A DNA stretch of 64,000 nucleotides from contig NZ_NFJV01000014.1 in the NCBI RefSeq assembly GCF_002160055.1, positions 30,467 through 94,466 of the forward strand. The letters run 5' to 3'. Below the pieces are notes generated by a model, which saw only the letters and a list, made by a program, of their open reading frames with translations, ran no database searches and had not been told where the DNA came from. Below are positions 45,261 to 56,556 of the stretch, one piece after another (the first letter of the stretch is position 1; each line of letters opens with the position of its first letter). The translations under genes were made by a program, and so were the position numbers. This stretch comes from Mediterranea sp. An20 (lineage in GTDB: Bacteria > Bacteroidota > Bacteroidia > Bacteroidales > Bacteroidaceae).

Positions 45261-46763
45261 TTAATCCATGGGACGTATCATGCTTTCGACGAAGGCGATT
45301 TCTTCATCGGTCAAGCCGTATTTCTGGTAGAGCATCTCGTCGGTCCAGGGGTGGGAGAAGTCTTGGAGGGGGACAAGAGAGTAAACATTTCTCATAGCAT
45401 CTTGAGTATTCTTTTTAAGCATAACGCAGAATCTAAAAAATCTGGTATGGATATAACTTATTACATTTTTGCATTCCTTTTCATCATTGAATGGACCAAG
45501 CATAAGATAAGTCTGCGTACAGCAGGACTCTGGATAACCAATCATTGGCTTAGCTAAAAATCTATACGGATAGGCGCCTCTTTCTCCATAAGATTTGGAA
45601 ATGTAAATTTTATAGCTGCCTATCCATTGTTTATTCTTTGTTACATACGCTTTATCTATGTATTTCTTTCCTTTAACGCAAAGGAGTTCTACAGAACCTT
45701 GAAAGGGAACATCTTGATATTTACTAAAGGAGGAAATAATGCCGAAAGGAGTTTGTGGGCTTACATATTGAGAGAATGATTTTTCTTTAAATGACTGTAT
45801 CTTATGCAGAATGGGAACTGCTTCGTTGAAACGAATAAAAGTATCACAATTATTTTCTAATAAGGGGCGAAACATAGTGGATTTTTCTTTTCCATTTTGT
45901 ATAGAACTAACTCGACAGTTTCCATGATAGTCTTTGTCCCATAGAAAATAGCAAACACCGCCAGAAAGATCTATGCCGTTAGTAAAACATTCTGTAGCAT
46001 CAGGATAATCAACAATGACTTTTAACCGATTGTCAGAAAGCATATCTTTTCGGAAATCGTCAAGTCCACGACCTCCTGCAAACCATCGTGAAGGTATAAT
46101 CATAGTTAAGTATTTAGGGCAAAGTTTTTTTGCCTGTTCTACAAATTTATGATAGAGAGGAATGGAGTAATTATCTTTTTCTATTCCAATTTCCAGTTGA
46201 TACGGCGGATTTCCAATAATAACATCAAACTTCATATCAAATATCTTTTCCGGATTAAATGTGTGAATAAACTGGTAGGCGTATGTTTCCCGTCCTTCAT
46301 TGCGATCATACACGTTTTGGCTGGCACCGCAGTAGCGGCAGCGACCCTGTTCCCACGTGTGCTGCATGGGCGTATATCGAATGTTTCCCTGCCTGTCGGC
46401 AAAAGCAGTGCAAACGGAGTATTTGCTGTTTGCCCACTTGCTGCAATAGACGCTGCGGCGAGAGAGAAGTGAGGTGAGTTCCGTAATGGCGAGTCCGAAG
46501 AGTTGGCTGGTCATGATGTGGTTCACCCGTTCTTGCACATCGGGAATTCGGTCGGCCAAACCAACCATGAGGCGCTTGGCTACTTCACGCAAGAAGACAC
46601 CGGTCTTGCATACAGGGTCGAGAAAGGTGGCCTGCGGATTGCTCCACAGTTCCGGTGGAAGCATATCCAGCATGCGGTTCACTACTTGTGGCGGTGTAAA
46701 AACTTCGTCGTTGCTCAGGTTGGCCAGACACGACAATACATCCGGGTTATAGCTGCGCTGCAT
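45261..46763 (-). CDS. Eco57I-type DNA methyltransferase with target recognition region
   Basis: 500 residues. Preceded by VFTPPQVVNRMLDMLP, the SAM motif I is the variant LDPVCKTGVFLREVAKRL (about 49-66) and motif IV is NPPY (VIIGNPPYQLE, about 184-194), typical of adenine-N6 methylases. Between them lies a Cys/His cluster (VYCSKW, SVCTAF, CRYCG) that may bind zinc. Residues from about 168 to 463 are encoded by AT-rich DNA, unlike both ends of the gene; this part holds the region expected to read the target sequence. It overlaps the upstream methylase-like gene by 17 bp and precedes the helicase by 23 bp. Confidence 0.88.
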   Translation of the reverse strand: MQRSYNPDVLSCLANLSNDEVFTPPQVVNRMLDMLPPELWSNPQATFLDPVCKTGVFLREVAKRLMVGLADRIPDVQERVNHIMTSQLFGLAITELTSLLSRRSVYCSKWANSKYSVCTAFADRQGNIRYTPMQHTWEQGRCRYCGASQNVYDRNEGRETYAYQFIHTFNPEKIFDMKFDVIIGNPPYQLEIGIEKDNYSIPLYHKFVEQAKKLCPKYLTMIIPSRWFAGGRGLDDFRKDMLSDNRLKVIVDYPDATECFTNGIDLSGGVCYFLWDKDYHGNCRVSSIQNGKEKSTMFRPLLENNCDTFIRFNEAVPILHKIQSFKEKSFSQYVSPQTPFGIISSFSKYQDVPFQGSVELLCVKGKKYIDKAYVTKNKQWIGSYKIYISKSYGERGAYPYRFLAKPMIGYPESCCTQTYLMLGPFNDEKECKNVISYIHTRFFRFCVMLKKNTQDAMRNVYSLVPLQDFSHPWTDEMLYQKYGLTDEEIAFVESMIRPMD

Positions 46764-47439
46764 CTTGGGTATAGATTTTCAGGTAGTGCGTAAGGGGATA
46801 TTCAGCCTTTGGCGTGGGAATGAAAGCTTCGTCGCCCAAATCGGAGAAAAGATTAGGACCTTGCATAGGCTGGTTGCGCAGCAGCATGTCCAGTTCGAAG
46901 TCGCGACGTTTGATGAGACCGCTTCCATTGACAGCCGTCCATTCGCTAAAGGTAATTGCTTCGCGTCCGTCCGGTGTACGCAGGGTCAGAGCATCGCCCC
47001 ACAAGATGTTACGGTGGAAAACATAGCGGATGCTTTGCAGGTAATCGTCTTTGTCGTCGGCTTGGGGGAAGTGAGTCAGGTAGGCATCGCGCAGAATGTG
47101 GAAAAGCCGGGTACGGCATTCGTCCACGTTGTCCTGCAGCAGTTCGATACCGTAGAGGCTGGAAACAGTCAGGAAGGCGTAAAGTTCGTAGTCGGCACGC
47201 ACTGCGACATACCGGCGTTGCACCACAGCCAGCTTGCGCTGGAGTATGCGGGCCAGAAAATTACCGTTGCCGCAGGCGGGTTCGAGGAAACGGGAGTCAA
47301 TACGTTCCGTTTCCTCTTTCACAAGATCGAGCATGGCGTTCACCTCGCGGTCGGCGGTAAAGACCTCGCCGTAGGCGGATACGCGCTCTTTGGACTTTAT
47401 CCGCCTATGGGCAGAAAAGTCTGAGGTGGGGTGTTCCAT
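46747..47439 (-). CDS. N6-methylase-like SAM-binding protein, first gene of the restriction island
   Basis: 230 residues. YGEVFTADREVNAMLDLV and then motif I FLEPACGNGNFLARILQRKL (about 52-71), followed by a Rossmann-like core to about residue 130 (LYGIELLQDNVDECRTRL). It stops without the NPPY motif IV, so alone it should not methylate DNA. It may be a second SAM-binding or structural subunit, or the separated front half of a duplicated methylase. The start at 47439 follows the folded RNA element by about 100 bp; the gene overlaps the 500-residue methylase gene by 17 bp. Confidence 0.8.
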   Translation of the reverse strand: MEHPTSDFSAHRRIKSKERVSAYGEVFTADREVNAMLDLVKEETERIDSRFLEPACGNGNFLARILQRKLAVVQRRYVAVRADYELYAFLTVSSLYGIELLQDNVDECRTRLFHILRDAYLTHFPQADDKDDYLQSIRYVFHRNILWGDALTLRTPDGREAITFSEWTAVNGSGLIKRRDFELDMLLRNQPMQGPNLFSDLGDEAFIPTPKAEYPLTHYLKIYTQDAAQL

Positions 47440-47509
47440 ACAATGCGCTATATATGAGCGGACGCATTATTGGGTAAAAGGTGGGCTTCTGAGGACTTAC
47501 AAGAGAGGA

Positions 47510-47693
47510 TAAAAAACGCAGACGGAATCTTATCCAATCCTGAGGCCCTGAGAAAGCCCACCGTTACAGATAAGTTCCGCCCACGCTATAGCGCAGGCGT
47601 TCGCTGAACTTATTCGAGTAACGGTGCTTGAAATTTCTCAGGTTTCAGGATTTACCGAATAATAGCAAACGCTAATTAATAATATGTCTTTTG
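47510..47693 (-). ncRNA. Strongly folded RNA, 6S-like (6S-Flavo type) candidate
   Basis: Read on the minus strand, a long hairpin spans 47651 to 47537. Paired arms, outermost first: ATCCTGA/TCAGGAT, CCTGAGAAA/TTTCTCAGG, CACCGTTAC/GTAACGGTG, ATAAGTTC/GAACTTAT, then a terminal helix CGCC..GGCG closed by CGC TATA GCG. An internal loop (TTTCAAG against GGC) splits the helix, as the bubble does in 6S RNA, which mimics an open promoter to bind RNA polymerase. A TACCTTTG at 47700-47707 sets a likely 5' end near 47693; the 3' end near 47510, after a T6 run, is a guess. No reading frame covers it. It could instead be the 5' leader of the restriction island. Confidence 0.55.
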
Positions 47694-47699
47694 TTGTGG

Positions 47700-47707
47700 C
47701 AAAGGTA
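47700..47707 (-). promoter_or_regulatory. Promoter -7 element for the 6S-like RNA
   Basis: TACCTTTG on the minus strand, matching TAnnTTTG. No TTG is found 19-21 bp upstream, so the -33 is poor. Confidence 0.55.
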
Positions 47708-47776
47708 CGAAAGAATTCGTTATCCCGGCTTCAGCAGAACTACTTTTTTAGCATAGGTCCTTTGCTCTTTCATTTT

Positions 47777-47797
47777 AAAAAGGCAATAAACCTTGCC
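47777..47797 (-). terminator. Intrinsic terminator after the DUF3467 gene
   Basis: Minus strand GGCAA (47793-47797) / TTGCC (47782-47786), 6-nt loop, then TTTTT. The stem is short (5 bp). Confidence 0.55.
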
Positions 47798-47805
47798 GAT
47801 TACAC

Positions 47806-48114
47806 TCAGGCCTCACCAGTTAAATTGGGAAAAGCCAGGTTCTTTTCTTCCGGTATGGAGATGGGGCCGAAAGCACGCTCATACTTCGCGATGTTCTCCT
47901 CCAGCGCGCGCAACAAACGCTTGGCATGTTCCGGTGCCAGAATGACCCGCGACTGCACTGGCGCCTTGGGCATACCGGGAAGCACACGCACAAAATCGAG
48001 TATGAACTCGGAACTGGAATGGGTAATGATGGCCAGGTTGGAGTAGGTACCCAAGCCGACTTCTTCTCTCAACTCTATCTGCAAATGGTTGTTGCCACTT
48101 TCTTGATTTTCCAT
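47806..48114 (-). CDS. DUF3467 family protein
   Basis: 102 residues from the ATG at 48114 (MENQESGNNHLQIELREEVG). The body contains GTYSNLAIITHSSSEFILDF and VILAPEHAKRLLRALEENI, the DUF3467 pattern; function unknown. No membrane segment. The frame is open further upstream to 48204, but that part crosses the promoter at 48141-48148. It follows rpoC; a terminator and its own promoter suggest separate control. Confidence 0.88.
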   Translation of the reverse strand: MENQESGNNHLQIELREEVGLGTYSNLAIITHSSSEFILDFVRVLPGMPKAPVQSRVILAPEHAKRLLRALEENIAKYERAFGPISIPEEKNLAFPNLTGEA

Positions 48115-48140
48115 ATCTGTTGCGATTATTTTACAAGTCG

Positions 48141-48148
48141 CAAAGATA
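48141..48148 (-). promoter_or_regulatory. Promoter -7 element for the DUF3467 gene
   Basis: TATCTTTG on the minus strand, 26 bp upstream of the ATG. The nearest TTTG upstream (48173-48176) is 24 bp away, longer than usual. Confidence 0.55.
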
Positions 48149-48265
48149 GAAAAATGCGCCAAAAGCACGAAACAAAAAAGAAAAATATCTGCCGCGCCAT
48201 ACATGCCCCAAAGTCAGGCAGAGTCACGGCAACGAAAACAGTCTGCAGCCTCCTCCATTGCAGAT

Positions 48266-48307
48266 AAAAAGAAAAAGGGTAGAAAGCGCAACAGACTCCC
48301 TACCCTT
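48266..48307 (-). terminator. Intrinsic terminator after rpoC
   Basis: Minus strand AAGGGTAG (48300-48307) pairs with CTACCCTT (48275-48282), followed by TTTCTTTTT. It ends the rpoBC transcription unit. Confidence 0.8.
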
Positions 48308-48330
48308 CTTCCTTATCTTAACAAACTTCT

Positions 48331-51300
48331 TTACTCAGCTTCGGCAGGCTGTTCCTGCTTCTCACTGTCAGACACGGCATAATCCAACACCGTCTTCTTG
48401 TTGGCCAGCATGCGGTCGTACTCCTCTTTGGAGCCGACAATGAGCTTGTCGAACTCGCGCTGTCCGGTACCGGCAGGAATCAGGTGACCGCAGATAACGT
48501 TCTCCTTCATACCCTCCAGTTTGTCCACCTTGCCGTTGATGGCAGCCTCGTTCAGTACCTTCGTCGTTTCCTGGAAGGATGCAGCCGACATGAAGCTGGA
48601 CGTTTGCAGAGCGGCGCGGGTGATACCTTGCAGGATCTGCGTTGATGTGGCAGGCACGGCATCGCGCACTTCCACGGGCTTCAAGTCGCGGCGCTTCAAC
48701 ATAGAGTTCTCGTCGCGCAACTTGCGGGCAGTGACAATCTGTCCCGGCTGCAGGTTCTGCGAATCTCCGGCATCCACAACCACCTTCTTGCCCCAGATGC
48801 GGTCGTTCTCTTCCATAAACTCCTGCTTGTCCACCACCTGCTGTTCCAAGAAGCGGGTATCACCCGGCTCATTGATTTCGACCTTACGCATCATCTGACG
48901 CACGATGATTTCGAAGTGCTTATCGTTAATCTTCACACCCTGCAGGCGGTAAACGTCCTGCACCTCGTTGACAATGTATTCCTGTACTGCCGTGGGGCCC
49001 TTGATGGCCAGGATGTCGGCCGGCGTGATAGCACCGTCGGACAACGGCGTACCGGCACGCACATAGTCATTCTCCTGTACCAAGATCTGCTTGGACAGCG
49101 GCACTAAGTACTTCTTCACATCGCCACCTTTGGAAGTCACGATGATTTCGCGGTTACCACGTTTTACCTTGCCCATCGTAATCTCACCGTCGATTTCGGA
49201 AACCACAGCAGGATTGGACGGGTTACGAGCTTCAAACAGCTCTGTGACACGCGGCAGACCACCCGTGATATCACCGGCCTTACCTACGGCACGCGGTATC
49301 TTCACGATGACATCTCCGGCTTTCACCTTCTGACCGTCTTCCACCACCACGTGTCCGCCTACCGGCAGGTTGTACGTGCGGATCAATTCGCCGTCTTCGG
49401 TCATGATGTGGGCAGTAGGCACCTTCGTCTTATCCTTCGACTCGATGATAATGATTTCGCGCAAACCGGTCGATTCATCGGATTCAACCTTATAAGTAAC
49501 ATTTTCGATGACGTCCTCAAATTCAATCTTACCCGTAGCTTCGGTGATGATAACGGCATTGAACGGGTCCCAACGGGCAATCAGTTTGCCTTTCTCCACC
49601 ACCTCACCATCGTTGGCATACAACGTAGAACCATAAGGAACATTGTGAGTAGACAGGATGATGTCGGTATTCACATCCACGAAACGCAATTCTGCCAAAC
49701 GGCCGACTACCACCTTGGCAGCCTGACCGGTTTCGTCAATCACGTCTACCGTGCGAAGTTCCTCGAACTCCAGGCGGGCATCATTCTTGGCCACAATGCT
49801 GGCATTGGCAGCGATGTTGGCAGCCGTACCACCGGCGTGGAACGTACGCAACGTCAACTGAGTACCCGGTTCACCGATAGACTGGGCAGCGATGACGCCT
49901 ACAGCCTCGCCCTTCTGCACCATGCGGCTCGTAGCCAGGTTACGCCCATAACACTTGGCGCAGACACCTTTCTTCGACTCACAGGTCAGTACAGAACGGA
50001 TTTCGACGCTCTCGATAGGAGAATCTTCAATCTTCTGGGCAATCTCTTCGGTAATCTCCTCACCACCGGCTACAATCAGTTCGCCAGTTGTGGGGTGAAC
50101 AATATCGTGCACAGACACACGGCCTAAGATGCGTTCATACAATGTGGCAATGACCTCGTCATTGTTCTTCAAAGCCGTGCACACCAGTCCGCGGAGTGTA
50201 CCGCAGTCTTCTTCGTTCACAATCACATCGTGCGACACGTCTACCAGACGACGGGTCAGGTATCCGGCATCGGCCGTCTTCAAGGCAGTATCGGCCAGAC
50301 CCTTACGGGCACCGTGCGTGGAAATGAAGTACTCCAACACGGAAAGGCCCTCCTTAAAGTTCGAAAGAATCGGGTTCTCGATAATCTGACCTCCCTCGGC
50401 ACCGGCTTTCTGCGGCTTGGCCATCAGACCACGCATACCGGACAACTGACGGATCTGTTCCTTAGAACCACGGGCACCGGAATCCAGCATCATGTAAACA
50501 GAGTTGAATCCTTGGTCGTCTTCCGAGATTGTCTTCATCAGGATGTTGGACAACTCAGAGTTAACGTGCGTCCAAATATCAATCACCTGGTTATAACGTT
50601 CATTGTTGGTAATGAAACCCATGTTGTAGTTATTGATAACCTGCTCCACTTCTTCATAACCCTTCTGAACCAGAGCCTCTTTCTCTTCAGGGATAATAAT
50701 GTCACCCAAGTTGAATGACAGACCACCCTTGAAGGCCATGTAATAACCCAAGTTCTTGATACCGTCCAGGAAGTCGGCAGCCTCAGACACACCGCATACT
50801 TTGATAACGTGGCTGATGATGTCGCGCAACGACTTCTTGGAGATAATAGTATTGATATAACCGGCTTTATCCGGTACGATTTCATTGACAATGACACGGC
50901 CCACAGAAGTATCATGCATCATTTTCTTGACGATGTTACCCTGATCGTCCACGTCGTTCACCAACACACTTACCGGTGCGTGAATATCACACTTGCCTTC
51001 GTTATAAGCAATCAAAGCCTCTTCCGGTCCGTAGAAAGTCAAGCCTTCGCCCTTGGCTCCCTTACGCAGCTTGGTGATATAATATAAGCCCAGCACCATG
51101 TCCTGCGCAGGCACTGTGATAGGAGCACCGTTGGCAGGATTCAAGATGTTGTGCGATTGCAGCATCAGCATCTGAGCTTCCAGAATAGCCTCATTGCTCA
51201 AAGGCAAGTGAACAGCCATCTGGTCACCATCGAAGTCGGCGTTGAAAGCCGTACATGCCAACGGGTGTAACTGGATAGCCTTGCCCTCGATCATCTTGGG

Positions 51301-52647
51301 CTGGAAAGCCTGGATACCCAGACGGTGCAGCGTCGGGGCGCGGTTCAACAGCACCGGATGTCCCTTCATCACATGCTCCAGAATATCCCAGATGACCGGT
51401 TCCTTACGGTCTACAATCTTCTTGGCACTCTTCACCGTCTTCACAATACCACGCTCAATGAGCTTGCGGATAATGAACGGCTTATAGAGTTCGGCTGCCA
51501 TCAGTTTAGGAATTCCGCATTCACCCATCTTCAACTCCGGACCTACCACGATAACGGAACGAGCCGAATAGTCGACACGCTTACCCAGCAGGTTCTGACG
51601 GAAACGTCCCTGCTTACCTTTCAAGCTGTCCGAAAGAGATTTCAGCGGACGGTTGGCATCTGTTTTTACAGCACTCGACTTGCGTGAGTTGTCAAACAAA
51701 GAATCTACCGCTTCCTGCAACATACGCTTTTCGTTGCGCAAGATTACTTCCGGTGCCTTGATTTCAATCAAACGTTTCAGACGGTTGTTGCGGATAATTA
51801 CACGACGATAAAGATCGTTCAGGTCCGAAGTGGCGAAACGTCCTCCATCCAATGGAACCAACGGACGCAATTCGGGCGGGATAACCGGCACGATGCGCAC
51901 AATCATCCACTCCGGCTTGTTGCGACCACGCGAAGCACGGAACGACTCAACAACCTGCAGCCGCTTCAGAGCCTCGTTTTTACGCTGCTGAGAAGCATCA
52001 CTTCCGGCACGATGACGCAACTCGTAAGAAAGAGCATCCAAATCCAACTTAGACAACAGGTCGTAGATGGCTTCTGCGCCCATCTTGGCAATAAACTTGT
52101 TGGGGTCGGAATCTTCCAGGAACTGATTATCTTTCGGAAGTTTATCCAGCAAATCCAGATATTCGCCTTCTTCCAACAAATCATATTTAGCCACCTCGTC
52201 ACCCAGCACACCGGGCTGAATCACGATGTAACGCTCATAGTAAATAATGGCATCCAACTTCTTCGTCGGCAATCCCAACAGATAACCGATCTTGTTGGGA
52301 AGGGAACGGAAATACCAAATATGTGCTACCGGAACCACCAGTTGGATGTGTCCCATACGCTCACGACGTACTTTCTTCTCAGTGACCTCTACACCGCAAC
52401 GGTCGCAGACAATGCCCTTGTAACGGATACGCTTGTACTTACCGCAATGGCATTCATAGTCTTTAACAGGACCAAAAATACGCTCGCAGAACAAACCGTC
52501 ACGCTCAGGCTTATACGTACGGTAATTGATGGTTTCAGGCTTTAATACTTCACCACTCGAATTTTCCAGGATTTCTTCGGGAGAAGCCAAACCGATGGAT
52601 ATCTTCGAGAAATTACTCTTTATCTTGTTATCTTTTCTAAAAGCCAT
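48331..52647 (-). CDS. rpoC: RNA polymerase beta' subunit
   Basis: 1438 residues. N-terminal zinc finger [20 protein letters not shown] near 70, catalytic [12 protein letters not shown] around residue 470 (three Asp holding the active-site magnesium), second zinc site in [20 protein letters not shown], and trigger-loop region [16 protein letters not shown]. The C-terminus ends with an acidic tail ([12 protein letters not shown]). It starts 53 bp after rpoB. Binds the alpha dimer encoded in the other cluster. Confidence 0.98.
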   Translation of the reverse strand: MAFRKDNKIKSNFSKISIGLASPEEILENSSGEVLKPETINYRTYKPERDGLFCERIFGPVKDYECHCGKYKRIRYKGIVCDRCGVEVTEKKVRRERMGHIQLVVPVAHIWYFRSLPNKIGYLLGLPTKKLDAIIYYERYIVIQPGVLGDEVAKYDLLEEGEYLDLLDKLPKDNQFLEDSDPNKFIAKMGAEAIYDLLSKLDLDALSYELRHRAGSDASQQRKNEALKRLQVVESFRASRGRNKPEWMIVRIVPVIPPELRPLVPLDGGRFATSDLNDLYRRVIIRNNRLKRLIEIKAPEVILRNEKRMLQEAVDSLFDNSRKSSAVKTDANRPLKSLSDSLKGKQGRFRQNLLGKRVDYSARSVIVVGPELKMGECGIPKLMAAELYKPFIIRKLIERGIVKTVKSAKKIVDRKEPVIWDILEHVMKGHPVLLNRAPTLHRLGIQAFQPKMIEGKAIQLHPLACTAFNADFDGDQMAVHLPLSNEAILEAQMLMLQSHNILNPANGAPITVPAQDMVLGLYYITKLRKGAKGEGLTFYGPEEALIAYNEGKCDIHAPVSVLVNDVDDQGNIVKKMMHDTSVGRVIVNEIVPDKAGYINTIISKKSLRDIISHVIKVCGVSEAADFLDGIKNLGYYMAFKGGLSFNLGDIIIPEEKEALVQKGYEEVEQVINNYNMGFITNNERYNQVIDIWTHVNSELSNILMKTISEDDQGFNSVYMMLDSGARGSKEQIRQLSGMRGLMAKPQKAGAEGGQIIENPILSNFKEGLSVLEYFISTHGARKGLADTALKTADAGYLTRRLVDVSHDVIVNEEDCGTLRGLVCTALKNNDEVIATLYERILGRVSVHDIVHPTTGELIVAGGEEITEEIAQKIEDSPIESVEIRSVLTCESKKGVCAKCYGRNLATSRMVQKGEAVGVIAAQSIGEPGTQLTLRTFHAGGTAANIAANASIVAKNDARLEFEELRTVDVIDETGQAAKVVVGRLAELRFVDVNTDIILSTHNVPYGSTLYANDGEVVEKGKLIARWDPFNAVIITEATGKIEFEDVIENVTYKVESDESTGLREIIIIESKDKTKVPTAHIMTEDGELIRTYNLPVGGHVVVEDGQKVKAGDVIVKIPRAVGKAGDITGGLPRVTELFEARNPSNPAVVSEIDGEITMGKVKRGNREIIVTSKGGDVKKYLVPLSKQILVQENDYVRAGTPLSDGAITPADILAIKGPTAVQEYIVNEVQDVYRLQGVKINDKHFEIIVRQMMRKVEINEPGDTRFLEQQVVDKQEFMEENDRIWGKKVVVDAGDSQNLQPGQIVTARKLRDENSMLKRRDLKPVEVRDAVPATSTQILQGITRAALQTSSFMSAASFQETTKVLNEAAINGKVDKLEGMKENVICGHLIPAGTGQREFDKLIVGSKEEYDRMLANKKTVLDYAVSDSEKQEQPAEAE

Positions 52648-52700
52648 ATTTGTATGTTAATTGTAAATTGTCGATTGAATAAATGGTCATCTCAGCCGGC

Positions 52701-55700
52701 TTATTCCAAGTGAATGCTTAAACACAAGCCCTGCAACTCATGCAGCAATACGTTCAAGGACTCCGGAATGCCCGGCGTAGGCATCGGCTCGCCCTTCACA
52801 ATAGCCTCATAAGCTTTGGAACGTCCAACGACATCATCCGACTTAATCGTCAGGATTTCCTGCAAGACGTGTGCGGCACCGAAGGCCTCCAGTGCCCAAA
52901 CCTCCATTTCTCCGAAACGCTGGCCACCGAACTGTGCCTTACCACCCAACGGCTGCTGGGTAATCAACGAATACGGGCCGATAGAACGTGCGTGCATCTT
53001 ATCCTCAACCATGTGACCCAACTTCAACATATAAGTCACACCCACCGTTGCCTGCTGTTCAAAGGCCTCACCCGTTCCGCCATCGTAAAGCGTAGTCTTA
53101 CCATAACGCGGCAATCCGGCCTTATCAGTCCATTCATTCAAGTCATCCAGAGAGGCGCCATCGAAAATCGGAGTAGCAAACTTCACACCCAGCTTCTTTC
53201 CGGCACTGCCCAATACAGCCTCGAAAATCTGACCAATATTCATACGCGAAGGCACGCCCAAGGGGTTCAGTACAATATCAACTGGGGTTCCGTCTGCCAA
53301 GAACGGCATATCTTCCTGGCGTACCACACGTGACACAATACCCTTGTTTCCGTGACGACCGGCCATCTTATCTCCGACACCAATCTTACGCTTCTTGGCA
53401 ATGTAGACTTTCGCCATCTGGATAATTCCTGCCGGCAGTTCATCGCCGATAGTAATGGCAAACTTCTTGCGTTTCAATTCAGCGTCCTGTTCCTTATACT
53501 TACGGATAAAGTTCATCACCAACGCACGAATCAAATCATTGGTATGCTCATCCTTGGTCCAACCACTCAACTGAACGGCCGTAAAATCCAAGTCACTGAA
53601 ATCGGATGCAGCAAATTTGGCGCCTTTGGCTATCACGTCAGTGCCCATATAATCCTTGACACCTTCGGATACATAATTTTCTGTCAACTTTAGAAGTTTC
53701 TTCACCAGAATCTTACGCAAATCTTCAACCTGAGCCTCAAATTCTTCATCAATCTTCTGCAACAAAGCCTTATCAGCCATCTTGGAACTGCGGGTCTTTA
53801 TGACGCGCGAGAACAACCGCTTACCAATAACTACACCTTTTAACGAAGGAGAAGCCTTCAGTGAAGCATCCTTCACATCACCAGCCTTGTCACCAAAGAT
53901 GGCACGCAGCAATTTCTCTTCGGGCGAAGGATCCGACTCACCCTTCGGGGTAATTTTACCAATCAGGATGTCACCCGGCTCAATACGTGCTCCAACACGC
54001 ACAATACCGTTGTCATCCAAATCTTTCGTAGCTTCTTCACTCACATTCGGAATATCAGAAGTCAGTTCTTCCATACCGCGTTTTGTTTCACGCACTTCCA
54101 GCGAGAACTCTTCCACATGTACCGAAGTCAGCAAATCTTCACGTACCACGCGCTCATTCAGAACGATAGCATCCTCGTAGTTGTATCCTTTCCACGGCAT
54201 GTAAGCCACCAGCAGATTCTTACCCAATGCCAGTTCACCATCTTCCGTAGAATAGCCTTCTGTCAGAATCTGCCCCTTTGTCACACGCTGTCCTTTATCG
54301 CAAATAGGACGCAAGTCAATGGTCATATTCTGATTGGTGCGGCGCCATTTCGGGATTTTATATTCCTTCAAGGCAGGCTCAAAGCTGACAAATTCCTCGT
54401 CTTCCGTACGGTCGTACAAGATACGTATGGTGGTTGCATCCACGAAATCGACCACCCCGTCGCCCTCAGCCGTAATCTGTGTACGGGAGTCACGTGCAAG
54501 CTGACGTTCTATGCCCGTTCCCACGATAGGAGCCTCACTTCTCAACAAAGGTACAGCCTGGCGCATCATGTTCGAACCCATCAGCGCACGGTTGGCATCA
54601 TCGTGTTCCAAGAAAGGAATCAGTGAAGCGGCTATAGAGGCAATCTGCTGCGGAGAAACGTCCATCAACTCCACCTCGCTGGGAGGCACTACCGGATAAT
54701 CGGCATCCTGTCGGGCCTTTACCTTGTCGCGCACAAATGTACCGTCATCATTCAACGGCGCATTACCTTGGGCAATGATTTTGCCTTCCTCTTCCTCAGC
54801 CGTCAGATAAAGCAGTCCGTTTTCAGACAAATCCACCTTACCACTTTCTACCTTACGGTATGGGGTCTCAATAAATCCGAGGTCATTAATCTTGGCATAT
54901 ACACAGAGCGAAGAAATCAGACCGATGTTCGGACCTTCAGGTGTCTCAATCGGACACAAACGGCCATAGTGAGTATAGTGCACGTCTCGCACCTCAAAAC
55001 CGGCACGGTCGCGCGACAAACCGCCGGGACCCAATGCAGACATACGACGTTTGTGCGTGATTTCTGCCAGCGGGTTCGTCTGGTCCATGAACTGCGACAG
55101 TGCATTGGTGCCGAAGAACGAATTGATAACCGATGAAATAGTCTTGGCATTGATCAAGTCAATGGGCGTGAACACTTCATTGTCACGCACATTCATGCGT
55201 TCACGAATGGTACGCGACATACGCGCCAGACCAATGGCAAACTGATTGGACAACTGCTCACCGACCGTACGTACACGACGATTGCTCAAGTGGTCAATAT
55301 CATCGACTACAGCTTTGGAGTTAATCAACTCAATCAGATACTTGATAATTTCAATAATGTCCTCTTTCGTCAAGACACGGACACTCATATCCGTAGTCAG
55401 ATTCAGTTTCTTGTTGATGCGGTAACGTCCCACATCACCCAAGTCGTATCTCTTCTCCGAAAAGAACAGGTTATTGATGACCTCGCGGGCACTCGCATCG
55501 TCGGCAGGGTCAGCATTGCGCAGCTGACGGTAAATGTAAAGCACTGCCTCCTTCTCCGAGTTACTCGGGTCTTTCTGCAATGTATTGTAAATAATCGAAT
55601 AATCAGACTGATTCTGTTCCTCTTTATGAACCAGAATATTCTGAACACCCGATTCAAGAATAATATCAACATGTTCCGGCTCAATGACGGTTTCACGGTC

Positions 55701-56513
55701 GATTACGACTTCATTACGCTCGATAGAAACCACTTCACCGGTATCTTCATCCACAAAGTCCTCAATCCAAGTCTTCAAGACACGGGCCGCTAACTTACGT
55801 CCGATGATTTTCTTCAAGTTAGCCTTGTTCACCTTTACATCCTCGGCCAGATTGAAGATTTCCAGAATATCCTTGTCGTTCTCAAAACCAATGGCTCGCA
55901 GCAAAGTCGTTACTGGCAGTTTCTTCTTACGGTCAATATACGCATACATCACATTATTGATGTCTGTAGCGAATTCGATCCACGAACCTTTGAAAGGAAT
56001 GATACGGGCCGAATACAATTTGGTACCGTTGGCATGCACGCTCTGACCGAAGAACACGCCCGGCGAGCGGTGCAGCTGCGAAACGACAACACGTTCAGCA
56101 CCATTAATCACAAAAGTTGCCTTCTCCGTCATATAAGGGATAGGACCGAGAAAAACATCCTGAATCACGGTATCGAAGTCCTCGTGGTCAGGGTCGGTAC
56201 AATACAGCTTCAATTTCGCCTTTAATGGAACGCTGTAAGTGAGCCCCCGCTCTATGCACTCATCAATGCTATAACGCGGCGGATCAATATAATAATCCAG
56301 AAACTCAAGAACGAAATTGTTTCTTGTATCGGCAATGGGGAAGTTCTCAGCAAATACTTTATACAATCCCTCGTTTTTACGTTTTTCGGGTGGAGTATCC
56401 AGCTGTAAAAAGTCTTTGAATGACTTCAATTGCACCTCCAGAAAATCCGGATAGGGAAGCGGATTTTTAGTAGAAGCGAAGTTAACTCTTTGATTTACAA
56501 TATTTGAAGACAT
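52701..56513 (-). CDS. rpoB: RNA polymerase beta subunit
   Basis: 1270 residues. Rifampicin-site region shows [20 protein letters not shown] and [18 protein letters not shown]-terminal [20 protein letters not shown] is also diagnostic. Preceded by a terminator-like hairpin after rplL, so its level relative to the ribosomal proteins is probably set by attenuation and read-through. Confidence 0.98.
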   Translation of the reverse strand: MSSNIVNQRVNFASTKNPLPYPDFLEVQLKSFKDFLQLDTPPEKRKNEGLYKVFAENFPIADTRNNFVLEFLDYYIDPPRYSIDECIERGLTYSVPLKAKLKLYCTDPDHEDFDTVIQDVFLGPIPYMTEKATFVINGAERVVVSQLHRSPGVFFGQSVHANGTKLYSARIIPFKGSWIEFATDINNVMYAYIDRKKKLPVTTLLRAIGFENDKDILEIFNLAEDVKVNKANLKKIIGRKLAARVLKTWIEDFVDEDTGEVVSIERNEVVIDRETVIEPEHVDIILESGVQNILVHKEEQNQSDYSIIYNTLQKDPSNSEKEAVLYIYRQLRNADPADDASAREVINNLFFSEKRYDLGDVGRYRINKKLNLTTDMSVRVLTKEDIIEIIKYLIELINSKAVVDDIDHLSNRRVRTVGEQLSNQFAIGLARMSRTIRERMNVRDNEVFTPIDLINAKTISSVINSFFGTNALSQFMDQTNPLAEITHKRRMSALGPGGLSRDRAGFEVRDVHYTHYGRLCPIETPEGPNIGLISSLCVYAKINDLGFIETPYRKVESGKVDLSENGLLYLTAEEEEGKIIAQGNAPLNDDGTFVRDKVKARQDADYPVVPPSEVELMDVSPQQIASIAASLIPFLEHDDANRALMGSNMMRQAVPLLRSEAPIVGTGIERQLARDSRTQITAEGDGVVDFVDATTIRILYDRTEDEEFVSFEPALKEYKIPKWRRTNQNMTIDLRPICDKGQRVTKGQILTEGYSTEDGELALGKNLLVAYMPWKGYNYEDAIVLNERVVREDLLTSVHVEEFSLEVRETKRGMEELTSDIPNVSEEATKDLDDNGIVRVGARIEPGDILIGKITPKGESDPSPEEKLLRAIFGDKAGDVKDASLKASPSLKGVVIGKRLFSRVIKTRSSKMADKALLQKIDEEFEAQVEDLRKILVKKLLKLTENYVSEGVKDYMGTDVIAKGAKFAASDFSDLDFTAVQLSGWTKDEHTNDLIRALVMNFIRKYKEQDAELKRKKFAITIGDELPAGIIQMAKVYIAKKRKIGVGDKMAGRHGNKGIVSRVVRQEDMPFLADGTPVDIVLNPLGVPSRMNIGQIFEAVLGSAGKKLGVKFATPIFDGASLDDLNEWTDKAGLPRYGKTTLYDGGTGEAFEQQATVGVTYMLKLGHMVEDKMHARSIGPYSLITQQPLGGKAQFGGQRFGEMEVWALEAFGAAHVLQEILTIKSDDVVGRSKAYEAIVKGEPMPTPGIPESLNVLLHELQGLCLSIHLE

Positions 56514-56556
56514 CTGGAAAAATGGATTTGTAGAAGTGAATTTTAACTATATGCAC

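Noticed and set aside
42748..47439. Classical type I or type III restriction-modification system
   Set aside because: There is no HsdS or Mod/Res pair; the nuclease candidate is of GIY-YIG type, and there are two methylase-related subunits, one without NPPY.
47806..48204. 132-codon version of the DUF3467 gene starting at 48204
   Set aside because: The extra hydrophobic N-terminus would be encoded across a promoter element, and the domain starts well from ATG 48114.
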